A stretch of 64,000 nucleotides of DNA from BQJD01 sp964350265 (GTDB taxonomy: Bacteria; Pseudomonadota; Gammaproteobacteria; Arenicellales; CAJQKF01), in assembly GCA_964350265.1 (NCBI GenBank), contig CAYGJZ010000005.1, positions 1-64,000 of the forward strand. Direction: 5' to 3'. A model generated the notes under the pieces. That model had not been told where the DNA came from. It worked only from the letters and a program-made list of their open reading frames with translations, and made no database searches. Every line of letters begins with the position of its first letter. The stretch's first letter is position 1. Positions 51,141 to 59,335 of this stretch are shown here, piece after piece. A program made the translations under genes and the position numbers.

Positions 51141-53285
51141 TCAGTGATCCTTGCGGTGGGCGCGCCCGCTGGCGATGAAGTCGCGGAAGGTGGTGTCGAA
51201 CTGGCGGAAATCCTCGTCCAGGCGTTCGAGCATTTCGCGTCCCCGTCGCGGCAGCTCCGCCGGCCGCATGGAGCTGGCCAGGTTGCAGGTCGCGGCGATG
51301 CGGTTGGCGCCGACGTTGGCCGCGCTGCCCTTCAAGGCATGGGCCTCTTCCTTGAGCTGGGCGATGCTGCCGCGATCCACCGCGTCGGCCAGTTGTCGCC
51401 GCAGCTCGTCGGCGTCGTGGCGGAACAGGCGGATCAGGTCGGTGAGCGACTCCGGCCGCTTTCGAATGACGTCCAGTTCCATCAGCACGTCCGGATCGAA
51501 CACTTCCTGTCGGGAGCTGCTGCCAGCCGCCGCTGGCGTGGCCGGTCGTTCGCGATCGTGCAGGTGGGTGAGCTCGGCCACGTAGTGCAGTAGCTGGTTG
51601 GCGTCCACCGGCTTGGTCAGGAAGGCATCGGCGCCTGCTTCCCGGCACATCTCGCGGGCGTCCACCGTGGCATTGGCGGTGAGCACCAGGAAGGGCACCA
51701 GCCGCGAGCGCATGTGGTTGACCATGCGATAGGTCTTGATGGCGTCGAGACCGCCCATCACCGGCATGTGCATGTCGACGATGGCGAGGTCGTAGTCGTG
51801 CACCTCCAGTGCCTCCAGCGCCTGGGCGCCGTTGGAGACCATCTGCACGTGGTGGCCGGCGTTTTCCAGGATCATCGAGGTGACCTTGCGGTTCACCGGG
51901 TTGTCCTCGGCAACCAGGATCTCCAGGGTGCCGCCGCCACCGGCGACCTTGGCCGGGCGGTTGAACAGCACCACGTTGTCCGACTCGACGCTGGCGCGCT
52001 CCACGTTTTCCTTGCCGCAGGCGCCGAACACCAGGTCGAACCAGAAGCGCGAACCCTGGCCCGGCGAGCTTTGCAGGTGCAGATTGCCGCCCATCAGCTC
52101 GATCAGCTGCTTGGCGATGGTGACGCCAAGCCCGGTGCCCTCGTGGCGACGGGTCAGGGAATTGTCGACCTGCTGGAAGCTTTCGAAGATGCGTCGCTGG
52201 TCGTCCTCGGCGATGCCGATGCCGGTATCGATGATCTCGAAGCGCACCCGGTGTTCGCCGTCGTCGGTGGCGGCATGCACGATGCGTACCTCGACCTCGC
52301 CCTCGTCGGTGAACTTCACCGCGTTGCCGACCAGGTTGACCAGCACCTGTCGCAGGTGGTGGTCGTCGCCGACCACGAAGTCTGGGAGATGGCCGTCGAT
52401 GCTGTTGCGCAGCTCGATGTTCTTCTCCGCGGCCTGGGGCCTCAGCATCTGGATGGTGGCGCCGAGCAGCCCGCGCAGGTCGAACTCGCGGCGCTTGCTC
52501 TCGGCCAGCCCGGCCTCGATCTTGGAGAAGTCGAGGATGTCGTTGACCAGGAACAGAAGGCTGTGCGCGGAGGTCTGGATGGTGGACACCAGCTCGCGCT
52601 GCTCGCGGTCTAGCTCGGTGTTGCTGAGCAGGTCGCTCAGCCCGATGACGCCGTTCAACGGCGTGCGAATCTCGTGGCTCATGTTGGCGACGAAATTGCT
52701 TTTCGCCTTGTTGGCCTGTTCCGCGCGTGCCCGTTCCTCGGCCAGGCGGGCGATCAGCTTGGCCGCGTACAGCGGAATGACCAGCATGCTCAGTCCAACG
52801 CCGATGGCAAAGGGCAGGTTGGCGCGCCAGTACTCGCCGAACCACACCACCGCGCCGAACCCGGCCAGGCCAAGGCCCAGGGCGACGAACAGGAACGGGT
52901 TGCCGAAACGGAAGCCGTTGCCGATGGTGACGAAGATGAAGGCGAAGAACACCGGCGCCCCCAGCGGCCCGCCGGTATGCATGGCATAGGCGATGCTGGC
53001 CATGTCCACCAGGATGCCGAGCACCCGCCGCGGGGTGTTGGCCGCAGGCCAGGCGAGGATGGAGAAGAAGATGCTGCCGGAGACCAGCAGGAAGGCCGAG
53101 CCGAGCAACTGGTCGGACAGCGTGTCGAGCTGGTCGTGGAAGAACAGCCAGGTGAGGATGACGCCGCCGACCACCAGGCGCAGCACGGCCTGTTCCAGTT
53201 CGGCGAGGTTGGTGGCAAAGACCCGCTTCAGCCGCGTGGTCGCGGCGTGGAAGGCTCGGGTCATGACTGGCTTGGCTTCGCTCAT
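51141..53285 (-). CDS. RpfC-like hybrid sensor histidine kinase (TM sensor, HK, REC, Hpt) for DSF-family signal
   Basis: A 714-residue kinase. An N-terminal membrane sensor with five to six TM helices (residues about 35-178) holds the pattern FGNPFLF/EYWRANLPFAIGVGLS, which matches the Xanthomonas RpfC membrane region (TFGNGFRFG, PYWRAHLPLSFG). Downstream are HisKA with His204 (NMSHEIRTPLN), HATPase with NAVKFTDEG and GTGLGVTI, REC with Asp504 (LAIVDMHMP), and Hpt with His649 (EEAHALKGSAANVG). The spacing closely tracks Xanthomonas RpfC (His198, Asp512, His657). It sits next to an RpfF gene, so it is the likely signal sensor. It has its own candidate promoter (53395). Confidence 0.88.
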   Translation of the reverse strand: MSEAKPVMTRAFHAATTRLKRVFATNLAELEQAVLRLVVGGVILTWLFFHDQLDTLSDQLLGSAFLLVSGSIFFSILAWPAANTPRRVLGILVDMASIAYAMHTGGPLGAPVFFAFIFVTIGNGFRFGNPFLFVALGLGLAGFGAVVWFGEYWRANLPFAIGVGLSMLVIPLYAAKLIARLAEERARAEQANKAKSNFVANMSHEIRTPLNGVIGLSDLLSNTELDREQRELVSTIQTSAHSLLFLVNDILDFSKIEAGLAESKRREFDLRGLLGATIQMLRPQAAEKNIELRNSIDGHLPDFVVGDDHHLRQVLVNLVGNAVKFTDEGEVEVRIVHAATDDGEHRVRFEIIDTGIGIAEDDQRRIFESFQQVDNSLTRRHEGTGLGVTIAKQLIELMGGNLHLQSSPGQGSRFWFDLVFGACGKENVERASVESDNVVLFNRPAKVAGGGGTLEILVAEDNPVNRKVTSMILENAGHHVQMVSNGAQALEALEVHDYDLAIVDMHMPVMGGLDAIKTYRMVNHMRSRLVPFLVLTANATVDAREMCREAGADAFLTKPVDANQLLHYVAELTHLHDRERPATPAAAGSSSRQEVFDPDVLMELDVIRKRPESLTDLIRLFRHDADELRRQLADAVDRGSIAQLKEEAHALKGSAANVGANRIAATCNLASSMRPAELPRRGREMLERLDEDFRQFDTTFRDFIASGRAHRKDH

Positions 53286-53362
53286 CGGTGGTCAGCGCGG
53301 CTCACACCGGGGCGGGGATAGGGATGGCGCGACCGGGCCGGTTGCGTCAGCCGCGCGGCCGG

Positions 53363-53400
53363 CCAGGGGCTCGCGCCCTGGAAACTGCAAGGGAATCATA
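53363..53400 (-). promoter_or_regulatory. Candidate promoter and leader hairpin of the RpfC-like gene
   Basis: On the minus strand a TATGAT -10 (53395-53400) stands about 110 nt before the kinase start, with no good -35. A CCAGGG/CCCTGG hairpin (53363-53381) lies in the resulting leader. The 215-nt gap to the ketoacyl synthase gene is otherwise empty. Confidence 0.4.
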
Positions 53401-53500
53401 CCATTGAAGCGATGTGTTCCGCCCGCATCGCAGGTTTGGCCGCCCCGCGGTGGCTGCGCCGGCGTTCCTCCGCGGTTGCCTGGCCGCGCGGCGATCGGGT

Positions 53501-54853
53501 TCACGGCCGCGCCATGACCAGGCAGGCATTGTGCCCGCCGAAGGCGAAGGACTGGCTCACCGCGACACCGATGTCGGCCCCGGTGGCGACGCGGGGGAAG
53601 TTCATCGGTGCAATGGGATGGTCGAGGTTGACGCACGGATGCACCTGGCCATCGCGGATGGACAGCGCGGTGACCACCGCCTCGATGGCGCCACTGGCAC
53701 CGATGGTATGACCGACCAGGCCCTTGGTGGCATTGACCAGCAGGTCGTTGCCGAAGATCTCGCCGATCACCTCGAGCTCGATGCGGTCGTTCATCTCGGT
53801 GCCGGTGCCGTGGGCGTTGAGGTAGTCCACCGCCGCGGCGTCGATGCCGGCATCGGCCAGCGCCGCCTGCAGCATGGCGCGGATGCCGGCGCCGTCGGGT
53901 GCCATGGCGATGAGGTCGTGGCCATCGAAACTCTCGGCGAAGCCGATCACCCGCGCGACGGGTCGTGCACCGCGCGCCCTGGCGGTGGATGCGCGCTCGA
54001 CCACCACCATGCCGGCGCCACCCTCGCTGAACAGGAATCCGGCCCGCTCGGTGTCGAATGGCCGGTTGGCGCGGGCCGGGTCTTCGATGCCCCGGGTCAG
54101 TGCCCCGGTGATGTCGTAGGCACGGAAGATCGATCCGTACTCGTCGAACAGGTACTCGGCGCCGCCGGCGAGGGCGAGGTCGACCTCGCCGCGTGCCACC
54201 GCGCGACAGGCGTCGCCGATGGCCACCGTGCCCGATGCACAGGCCAGCGTGGTGGTGCGGCATGGCCCGGTAATGCCCAGGCGAACGGCGGGCGCGGCAC
54301 TGACCGCGTTGGACATGAGCATGGTGACCGCCAGCGGGTTGAAGCGACGATCGATGCGTATGCGCTCGGCGAGGGCGTGTGCCTGCGCGCAATCGTCGCC
54401 CAGTGCACCGAGTGCATCACGCACGTCCTTCATGGCGTGGAACAGGTGCGTGGCCAGGGTGGTGCGAATACCGCCGATGCCGGTGCCGATGTACACGCCG
54501 ATGCGGTGCGCGTCGAAGCCCTCGATGCGCATGCGCTGTCCCCGCGCTTCCAGCGGACGGACGACCAGGCCGGCATCGTCGAGCGCTTCCAGGCACGTGC
54601 CGATGGACAGCATGGAGACGCGGTCGTAACGCAGCTCGTCGGCGCGGCCAAGGCCGTGGCGGGCGTGATCCAGCGACGGTAGCGGCGCCCAGGCGCGCGA
54701 CTGGCAGGCACCGCCCGCCAGCCAGGCATCGGGTATGGCGCTGGCCACTGCCTCGCCGCGCAACATGGCCGGCCAGGCGGCGTCGACGCCCTGGCCCAGT
54801 GCGCAGGTCAGGCCGACACCGCTGATCACGACCGGGTCGGTGTCCATGTCCAT
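53501..54853 (-). CDS. Beta-ketoacyl-ACP synthase (FabF/KAS II type) in the DSF locus
   Basis: A 450-residue condensing enzyme that extends an acyl-ACP with malonyl-ACP. The complete Cys-His-His triad is present: Cys205 in TTTLACASGTVAIGD, His in YLNAHGTGTEMND (about 345) and His in KGLVGHTIGASGAIEAVV (about 382). The opening VVISGVGLTCALGQGVDAAWPAML is standard. It differs from housekeeping FabF by an insertion-rich N-terminal half and the lack of a fab operon. It lies 78 nt downstream of a dedicated ACP, between the RpfC-like kinase and the RpfF synthase. The start may be 54853 or a GTG at 54859. Confidence 0.9.
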   Translation of the reverse strand: MDMDTDPVVISGVGLTCALGQGVDAAWPAMLRGEAVASAIPDAWLAGGACQSRAWAPLPSLDHARHGLGRADELRYDRVSMLSIGTCLEALDDAGLVVRPLEARGQRMRIEGFDAHRIGVYIGTGIGGIRTTLATHLFHAMKDVRDALGALGDDCAQAHALAERIRIDRRFNPLAVTMLMSNAVSAAPAVRLGITGPCRTTTLACASGTVAIGDACRAVARGEVDLALAGGAEYLFDEYGSIFRAYDITGALTRGIEDPARANRPFDTERAGFLFSEGGAGMVVVERASTARARGARPVARVIGFAESFDGHDLIAMAPDGAGIRAMLQAALADAGIDAAAVDYLNAHGTGTEMNDRIELEVIGEIFGNDLLVNATKGLVGHTIGASGAIEAVVTALSIRDGQVHPCVNLDHPIAPMNFPRVATGADIGVAVSQSFAFGGHNACLVMARP

Positions 54854-54931
54854 GGTCACTGGTGCGTTCCCCCAGGGTGCTTGTTGTGGGTACCGGTCGA
54901 CTCGCGTGTGCAACGACCGGTGTCGTGGGCG

Positions 54932-55213
54932 CTACGTGGCTTGCAGCCTGCGCACGCGCGACTCGACGAAGTCGAGCAGTTCGGCGAGCGTGGTGATGTC
55001 ACGCACCTCGCTTTCCGGGATCGACTCGCCGAACTCGTCTTCCAGCGCCATGAACAACGTGATGCGGTCAATGGAATTCGGCGCGATGTCCTCGGCAATG
55101 CTCATGCCGGCATCGAGTTCGTCGACGGCGAGTCCGGAAACTTCCGAGACGACGCCGAAGGCGTGCTGGCGAATGTCCTTCGAGGTGGCGGCTTTGATAT
55201 CGAACTTGTGCAT
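54932..55213 (-). CDS. Acyl carrier protein in the DSF locus
   Basis: A 93-residue ACP with the four-helix pattern and the phosphopantetheine-accepting Ser47 in IAEDIAPNSIDRITLFMALEDEFG. The usual DSL is replaced by NSI. The C-terminal helix IPESEVRDITTLAELLDFVES is typical. It is divergent from housekeeping AcpP (about 78 residues, DSLDTVE), so it is a specialised carrier. It begins a minus-strand unit ACP, then KAS, and shares a 275-nt regulatory gap with rpfF. Confidence 0.93.
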   Translation of the reverse strand: MHKFDIKAATSKDIRQHAFGVVSEVSGLAVDELDAGMSIAEDIAPNSIDRITLFMALEDEFGESIPESEVRDITTLAELLDFVESRVRRLQAT

Positions 55214-55488
55214 CTTTCCTTGGTTGCTCCGTGTGGCGTGAATAAACGATTCCCGTTACGCGTCTTTGCGATCACGAGAATACACGACATCCATCTCCTT
55301 TTTTCTTCGATGACTAAGTATCCAGGACGGATTAAAAAACCCGTCGTCATGGTCGATTACCGAGTTGCGCAAACACGGCATTCAAAATCGCCCAAGTGAG
55401 GAGTAAAGTAGCTTCATGGATGTAAAAAAGCCCGAAAAATCAGGCTATTCCCTTCATTTTACCGTCAACACAGCAAGGTCCGAAAGTC
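55214..55488. promoter_or_regulatory. AT-rich divergent regulatory region between ACP and rpfF
   Basis: A 275-nt interval with clearly lower G+C than its surroundings. It has a purine/pyrimidine-rich block near 55295-55310 (CTCCTTTTTTCTTCG) and an interrupted palindrome GACGG-ATTAAAAAACC-CGTC (55326-55345). It also has several TTGCG elements that could be -35 boxes, but no clean -10 partner. It must carry the start sites for both the ACP/KAS unit and rpfF. The exact promoters are not resolved. Confidence 0.55.
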
Positions 55489-55550
55489 ATGAATTTACCT
55501 GTTCAAGAATCGATCAACGCAGCCGTTCCGACCAATCGGCGACTGATTGA
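55416..55550 (+). CDS. Possible 44-codon leader ORF overlapping the rpfF start
   Basis: An ATG at 55416 with GAGGAG 12 nt upstream opens a 44-residue frame (MDVKKPEKSGYSLHFTVNTA at its start). It runs through the rpfF ribosome-binding region and stops 62 nt inside rpfF in another frame. It could couple or restrain rpfF translation, or it may be a chance frame. There is no recognisable domain. Confidence 0.3.
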   Translation: MDVKKPEKSGYSLHFTVNTARSESHEFTCSRIDQRSRSDQSATD

Positions 55551-56570
55551 TACCGTCCATCTACTGGAGAATACCGATCGTCAGCCAAGCGGGTTTGAGC
55601 CGCTTTATTTCGAATCGCAGGTGGAGGCGGAATCCGGCATCCACTGGTGGCGCCTGACACCGGACTGCCCGCCCAAGTTCACCCCCGCACTGGTCGCCCA
55701 GTTGCGTCGCTTCCAGGTCGATTTCGCCATCCGCATGCGCAACCTGCCGGCGGACGAGGTACCTCGCTACCACGTGCTGACCTCCGACATCGACGGCATC
55801 TTCAACCTCGGCGGCGACCTGTCCTACTTCCTGCGGCTGATCCGAGAAGGGCGTCGCGAGAAGCTGGCGGCCTATGCGCGCGACTGCGTCGATCTCGTCT
55901 ACGACAATGCCAGTGCCTTCGAGCTGCCGATGACCAGCATCGCCCTGGTCAAGGGCAATGCCCTCGGTGGTGGCATGGANNNNNNNNNNNNNNNNNNNNN
56001 NNNNNNNNNNNNNNNNNNNNNNNNNNNNNNNNNNNNNNNNNNNNNNNNNNNNNNNNNNNNNNNNNNNNNNNNNNNNNNNTGCCGATGACCAGCATCGCCC
56101 TGGTCAAGGGCAATGCCCTCGGTGGTGGCATGGAAGCGGCACTGTCCGCCGACATCATCGTGGCCGAGCGGCACGTGCGCATGGGCTTGCCGGAAGTGTT
56201 GTTCAACATGTTCCCGGGCATGGGCGCCTACCAGTTTCTCTCGCGCAGGATGACGCCGAACGCGGCCCAACGTTTCATTCTCTCCGGCAAGTTGTACGGC
56301 GCCGAGGAACTGCACGAGATGGGCGTGGTCGACTACATCGCCGAGACCGGTGAAGGCGAGGAGACGGTGCGTCGGGTGGTGCACCGCGAACGCAACCATG
56401 CCCGCGCAGCCACCGCGCTGCGCAAGGCGGTGCATGCCGACGACCCGGTGTCGCGTGAGCGACTGATGCAGTTCGTCTCCGACTGGGTGGACAACGCGAT
56501 GAATCTCGACGAGCGGGACCTGAACCACATGCGCTACCTGATCCGTTCCCAGGAAGACCGCGGTTATTGA
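55489..56570 (+). CDS. rpfF: RpfF-type DSF synthase (crotonase fold), interrupted by an assembly gap
   Basis: An enoyl-CoA hydratase-fold enzyme that makes diffusible signal factor (cis-2-unsaturated fatty acids) from 3-hydroxyacyl-ACP by dehydration and thioester cleavage. After removal of the gap and one 55-nt duplicate the gene is 309 codons (308 aa), close to Xanthomonas RpfF (289). The two catalytic glutamates fall at Glu164 (KGNALGGGMEAALS) and Glu184 (MGLPEVLFNMFPGMGAY), 20 residues apart as in RpfF Glu141/Glu161. The DSDxxFNLGGDL-type segment (TSDIDGIFNLGGDLSYFLRLI) is also RpfF-specific. It is followed by a strong terminator. Confidence 0.9.
55980..56079. other. Assembly gap (100 N) with 55-nt duplicated flanks, inside rpfF
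   Basis: Exactly 100 N stand between identical 55-nt copies (55925-55979 and 56080-56134). Collapsing gap and duplicate restores a 309-codon frame with all RpfF motifs, so it is a contig-join artefact of the same kind as that at 40069. Confidence 0.95.
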
Positions 56571-56578
56571 TCCAGCGT

Positions 56579-56615
56579 CACCGGCCGGCGATGGCCGGCC
56601 GGTGCGCGGTTTTTT
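56579..56615 (+). terminator. Intrinsic terminator after rpfF
   Basis: A perfect 11-bp stem CACCGGCCGGC/GCCGGCCGGTG with a GATG loop starts 9 nt after the rpfF stop. It is followed by CGCGG and six T. This is a strong rho-independent terminator, so the downstream REC-PAS-GGDEF-EAL gene needs its own promoter. Confidence 0.8.
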
Positions 56616-56692
56616 CCCGCCGGCCGGGGCTCTTGGCCGTGTTGGCGCGCGAGACATGGGGCAGGCGTACTGATTCGCGCCATTTGTCGCTG

Positions 56693-56698
56693 TATACT
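56693..56698 (+). promoter_or_regulatory. Candidate promoter (-10 TATACT) of the REC-PAS-GGDEF-EAL gene
   Basis: TATACT at 56693-56698 directly after TG, with a poor -35 (near 56670). It lies between the rpfF terminator and the next gene, giving a predicted start site near 56705 that rules out the most upstream in-frame TTG (56704). Confidence 0.45.
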
Positions 56699-56748
56699 AG
56701 CTGTTGATCGTGTACGTCCACGACCCGGACAGGGTTGGCTCGCGCCCA

Positions 56749-58944
56749 TTGAATACCGAAACCGTACAAGAACTGAAGGCCGTTCGCAGGCCCAAGCCGG
56801 TGGTGCTGGTGGTCGACGACCGGCCCACCACGCGCTCGCTGGTGCGCTCGGTGCTGGAGGACAGCGAGTACCGCATCTTCGAGGCCGCCGATGGCTACAA
56901 GGCGCTCACGGTGATCGAGGCCGAGCGCCCGGACGTGGTGTTGCTCGACATCATCATGCCCGGCATCGACGGCCTGGAGACGCTGCGCCGCATCCGCCAG
57001 CGCTGGGACGAGATCGAGTTGCCGGTGATCATGCTCACCGTCAAGGACACCTCCGGCGACATCGTCGCCACGCTGGAGTCCGGCGCCACCGACTTCCTGT
57101 CCAAGCCGATCAACTTCCCGATCCTGCTGGCCAGGCTGAACCGCCACCTGCACCGCAAGCGGCTGGCCGACCAGATCCAGCAGATGCGCGACACCCTCGA
57201 GCAGAAGGTCGAGTTCCGCACCCGCCAGTTGGCCGAGCAGGGCCAGGTGCTGGAGCGCAGCCTGGTGGAGCTGCGTGCCAGCGAGCACCGCTACAGCTCC
57301 TTCTACAACGACACGCCGTCCTTTTTCATGACGCTCAACGGCGGCGGTGACCTGCTGTCCATCAACCGCTTCGGCGCCGAGCACCTGGGCTGGTCCAGCG
57401 AGGAGCTGATCGGCAAGCCGGTGGTCGGCCTGTTCCATTCCAACCAGGCGCCGAAACTGGCCACCTTCATCGACACCCTGTGCCGAGAGGAGGACGACGT
57501 GCACCGGCAGGAGTTCCTGCTGCGCCATCGTGGCGGCGAGCATGTCTGGTTCCGTGTCAGCGGCCGCTCGGTGCGCCAGGGCGATGGCCAGCTGCAGTTG
57601 CTGCTGGCCGGCGAAGACGTCAGCGAGTCCATCGAGCTGGCCGAACGCCTGGCCTACCAGAGTGGACGCGACGAACTGACCGGCCTGGTCAACCGCGTGG
57701 AACTGCTGCGCCGACTGGAGGACGCGGTGGAGCAGGGTGCGCGGGACGGAACCGAGCATACCCTGTGCCTGCTCGACATCGACCAGTTCCGGGTCATCAA
57801 CGACACCTGCGGCCATGTCGCCGGCGACCGATTCCTGTGCGCCCTGGGCCGCCGGCTCGGTTCGCTGCTCGGCCCCTCCGACACCATCGCCCGGGTCGGC
57901 GGCGACGAGTTCGCGCTGTTCCTCAAGGGCATGAAGGCGGGCGATGCGCGTTCCCTGGCCGAACGCATACGCGCGGCCATCGCCTCCTTCCGCCAGGACG
58001 TGGACGCCGAACGCATCGGCGTGACCGTGAGCATCGGCATGGTGCCGATCAAGAGCGGCGCATCCAGCGTCACCGAGGTGATGACCCAGGCCGATGCCGC
58101 CTGCTACAGCGCCAAGCAGATCGGCGGCAACACGGTCTACCTGTTCAAGTCGGACGACGAGGTGGTGGAGCGACACTACGGTGAAGCGCGCTGGGCGCCG
58201 AAGATCCAGCAGGCGCTGGACAGCGACCTGTTCGAGTTCTTCGGCCAGGAAATCGTGCCGGCGCGCGCCGACAGCGATGCGCCGCGGTCGCTGGAACTGC
58301 TGCTGCGCATGCGCAAGGCCGACGGCAGCTACATTCCCAACAGCATGATGATCTCGGCGGTGGAGGAATTCCACTACGGCCTGCGCCTGGACACCTGGGT
58401 CATCGAGCACGCCTTTCGCATGCTGGCCGACCTGGACAACCGGGCCGAGTATGCCGGTACCTTCAGCATCAACGTGTCGGGACAGTCACTGGCCCACGGT
58501 GCCTTCTACAACCATGTCCTCGACCGTTTCCGTCACTATGCCATCGCGCCGGAGATGATCTGCTTCGAGGTCACCGAGACTGCCGCCATCGGCAACATCG
58601 AGAAGGCGGGGCAGTTCTTCTCCACCATGCGCAACCTCGGCAGCGCGCTGGCGCTGGACGACTTCGGCTCCGGCCTGTCCTCCTATGGCTACCTGCGCCA
58701 GATCCCCGCCGACATCCTCAAGATCGACGGCAGCCTGATCAACCGCATCGAGGACGACCCGGTGAAGCTGGCCATCGTCGATTCCATCATCGCGTTGGCG
58801 GCCAAGCTCGGCAAGCGCACCATCGCCGAACATGTCGAACGCCAGGCCACCCGCGACGTGCTGGTGGAACTCGGCGTCGACATGATCCAGGGCAACCTGG
58901 TCTGCGAACCGGGGCCGATCGACCGCTTCCTGCGCTTCCACTAG
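56749..58944 (+). CDS. Response regulator with REC-PAS-GGDEF-EAL domains (c-di-GMP turnover)
   Basis: A 731-residue protein if translation starts at the TTG at 56749; the frame is open from 56704. REC occupies residues about 15-130 with the phospho-acceptor Asp67 (VLLDIIMPGIDG). A short coiled coil follows, then PAS (about 190-300), GGDEF with the intact signature RVGGDEFALF (residues 384-388) and EAL. The EAL triplet reads ELL (Glu516, LELLLR). The other catalytic elements (INVSGQSL, FEVTETAA, LDDFGSGLSSY, LKIDGSLI, IAEHVE, IQGNLVCEP) are conserved, so phosphodiesterase activity is likely. The inhibitory RxxD site before GGDEF is GPSD, so product inhibition is probably lost. It may be the partner of the RpfC-like kinase. 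Confidence 0.9.
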   Translation: MNTETVQELKAVRRPKPVVLVVDDRPTTRSLVRSVLEDSEYRIFEAADGYKALTVIEAERPDVVLLDIIMPGIDGLETLRRIRQRWDEIELPVIMLTVKDTSGDIVATLESGATDFLSKPINFPILLARLNRHLHRKRLADQIQQMRDTLEQKVEFRTRQLAEQGQVLERSLVELRASEHRYSSFYNDTPSFFMTLNGGGDLLSINRFGAEHLGWSSEELIGKPVVGLFHSNQAPKLATFIDTLCREEDDVHRQEFLLRHRGGEHVWFRVSGRSVRQGDGQLQLLLAGEDVSESIELAERLAYQSGRDELTGLVNRVELLRRLEDAVEQGARDGTEHTLCLLDIDQFRVINDTCGHVAGDRFLCALGRRLGSLLGPSDTIARVGGDEFALFLKGMKAGDARSLAERIRAAIASFRQDVDAERIGVTVSIGMVPIKSGASSVTEVMTQADAACYSAKQIGGNTVYLFKSDDEVVERHYGEARWAPKIQQALDSDLFEFFGQEIVPARADSDAPRSLELLLRMRKADGSYIPNSMMISAVEEFHYGLRLDTWVIEHAFRMLADLDNRAEYAGTFSINVSGQSLAHGAFYNHVLDRFRHYAIAPEMICFEVTETAAIGNIEKAGQFFSTMRNLGSALALDDFGSGLSSYGYLRQIPADILKIDGSLINRIEDDPVKLAIVDSIIALAAKLGKRTIAEHVERQATRDVLVELGVDMIQGNLVCEPGPIDRFLRFH

Positions 58945-58955
58945 CCACGCCGGCT

Positions 58956-59300
58956 TCAGGCGGCGGGATCTTCGCCGTAGTCGAACACCAGTTCCTCGCC
59001 GGCCTGGATGTTGCGCAGGGCATACAGGTCGAGGCCGTCGAACTCCACGTTGGGTCGGTCCGCATGGTTCAGGTAGCGCAACATGTTCTTGCCGTCGCAT
59101 CCCACCCAGCGACCCGGCCGCTCTTCCACCCACAGCACGTGCATGCCGTTCTCCTTCACCCGTGGGCCGTGGTAGGTACCGAGGTACTCGCCGCGGGCAA
59201 GCGCACAGCGGGCAAACAGGCCGCGGCCATGGATCGCCGAGCGGTCCACCCGCAGCCAGCCGCGCAGTTGGTTGTTGGAGGTCATCGTGGTATCGGACAT
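58956..59300 (-). CDS. Small SET-domain protein
   Basis: A 114-residue protein made almost entirely of a SET fold: VDRSAIHGRGLFARCALARGEYLGTYHG, the pseudoknot segment MLRYLNHADRPNVEF and the end GEELVFDYGED. These are the S-adenosylmethionine- and lysine-channel motifs of SET methyltransferases. The ATG at 59300 gives this compact form. Bacterial single-domain SET proteins are known but their targets mostly are not. It lies 11 nt after the GGDEF-EAL stop, on the opposite strand. Confidence 0.85.
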   Translation of the reverse strand: MSDTTMTSNNQLRGWLRVDRSAIHGRGLFARCALARGEYLGTYHGPRVKENGMHVLWVEERPGRWVGCDGKNMLRYLNHADRPNVEFDGLDLYALRNIQAGEELVFDYGEDPAA

Positions 59301-59335
59301 GATCGGCGGGGCAGCGCTTTGCAGGGTGTGTCGGT

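Noticed and set aside
55102..55350. Minus-strand frame with a ribosome site just upstream of the ACP gene
   Set aside because: It mostly overlaps the ACP gene in another frame, has no domain, and its GGAG lies too close to the ATG.
55489..56570. Ordinary enoyl-CoA hydratase (fatty-acid beta-oxidation)
   Set aside because: The FNLGGDL, GNALGGGMEAALS, MGLPEVLF and FPGMGAY segments and the 20-residue spacing of the two glutamates match RpfF better than FadB/Ech proteins, and an RpfC-like kinase is next to it.
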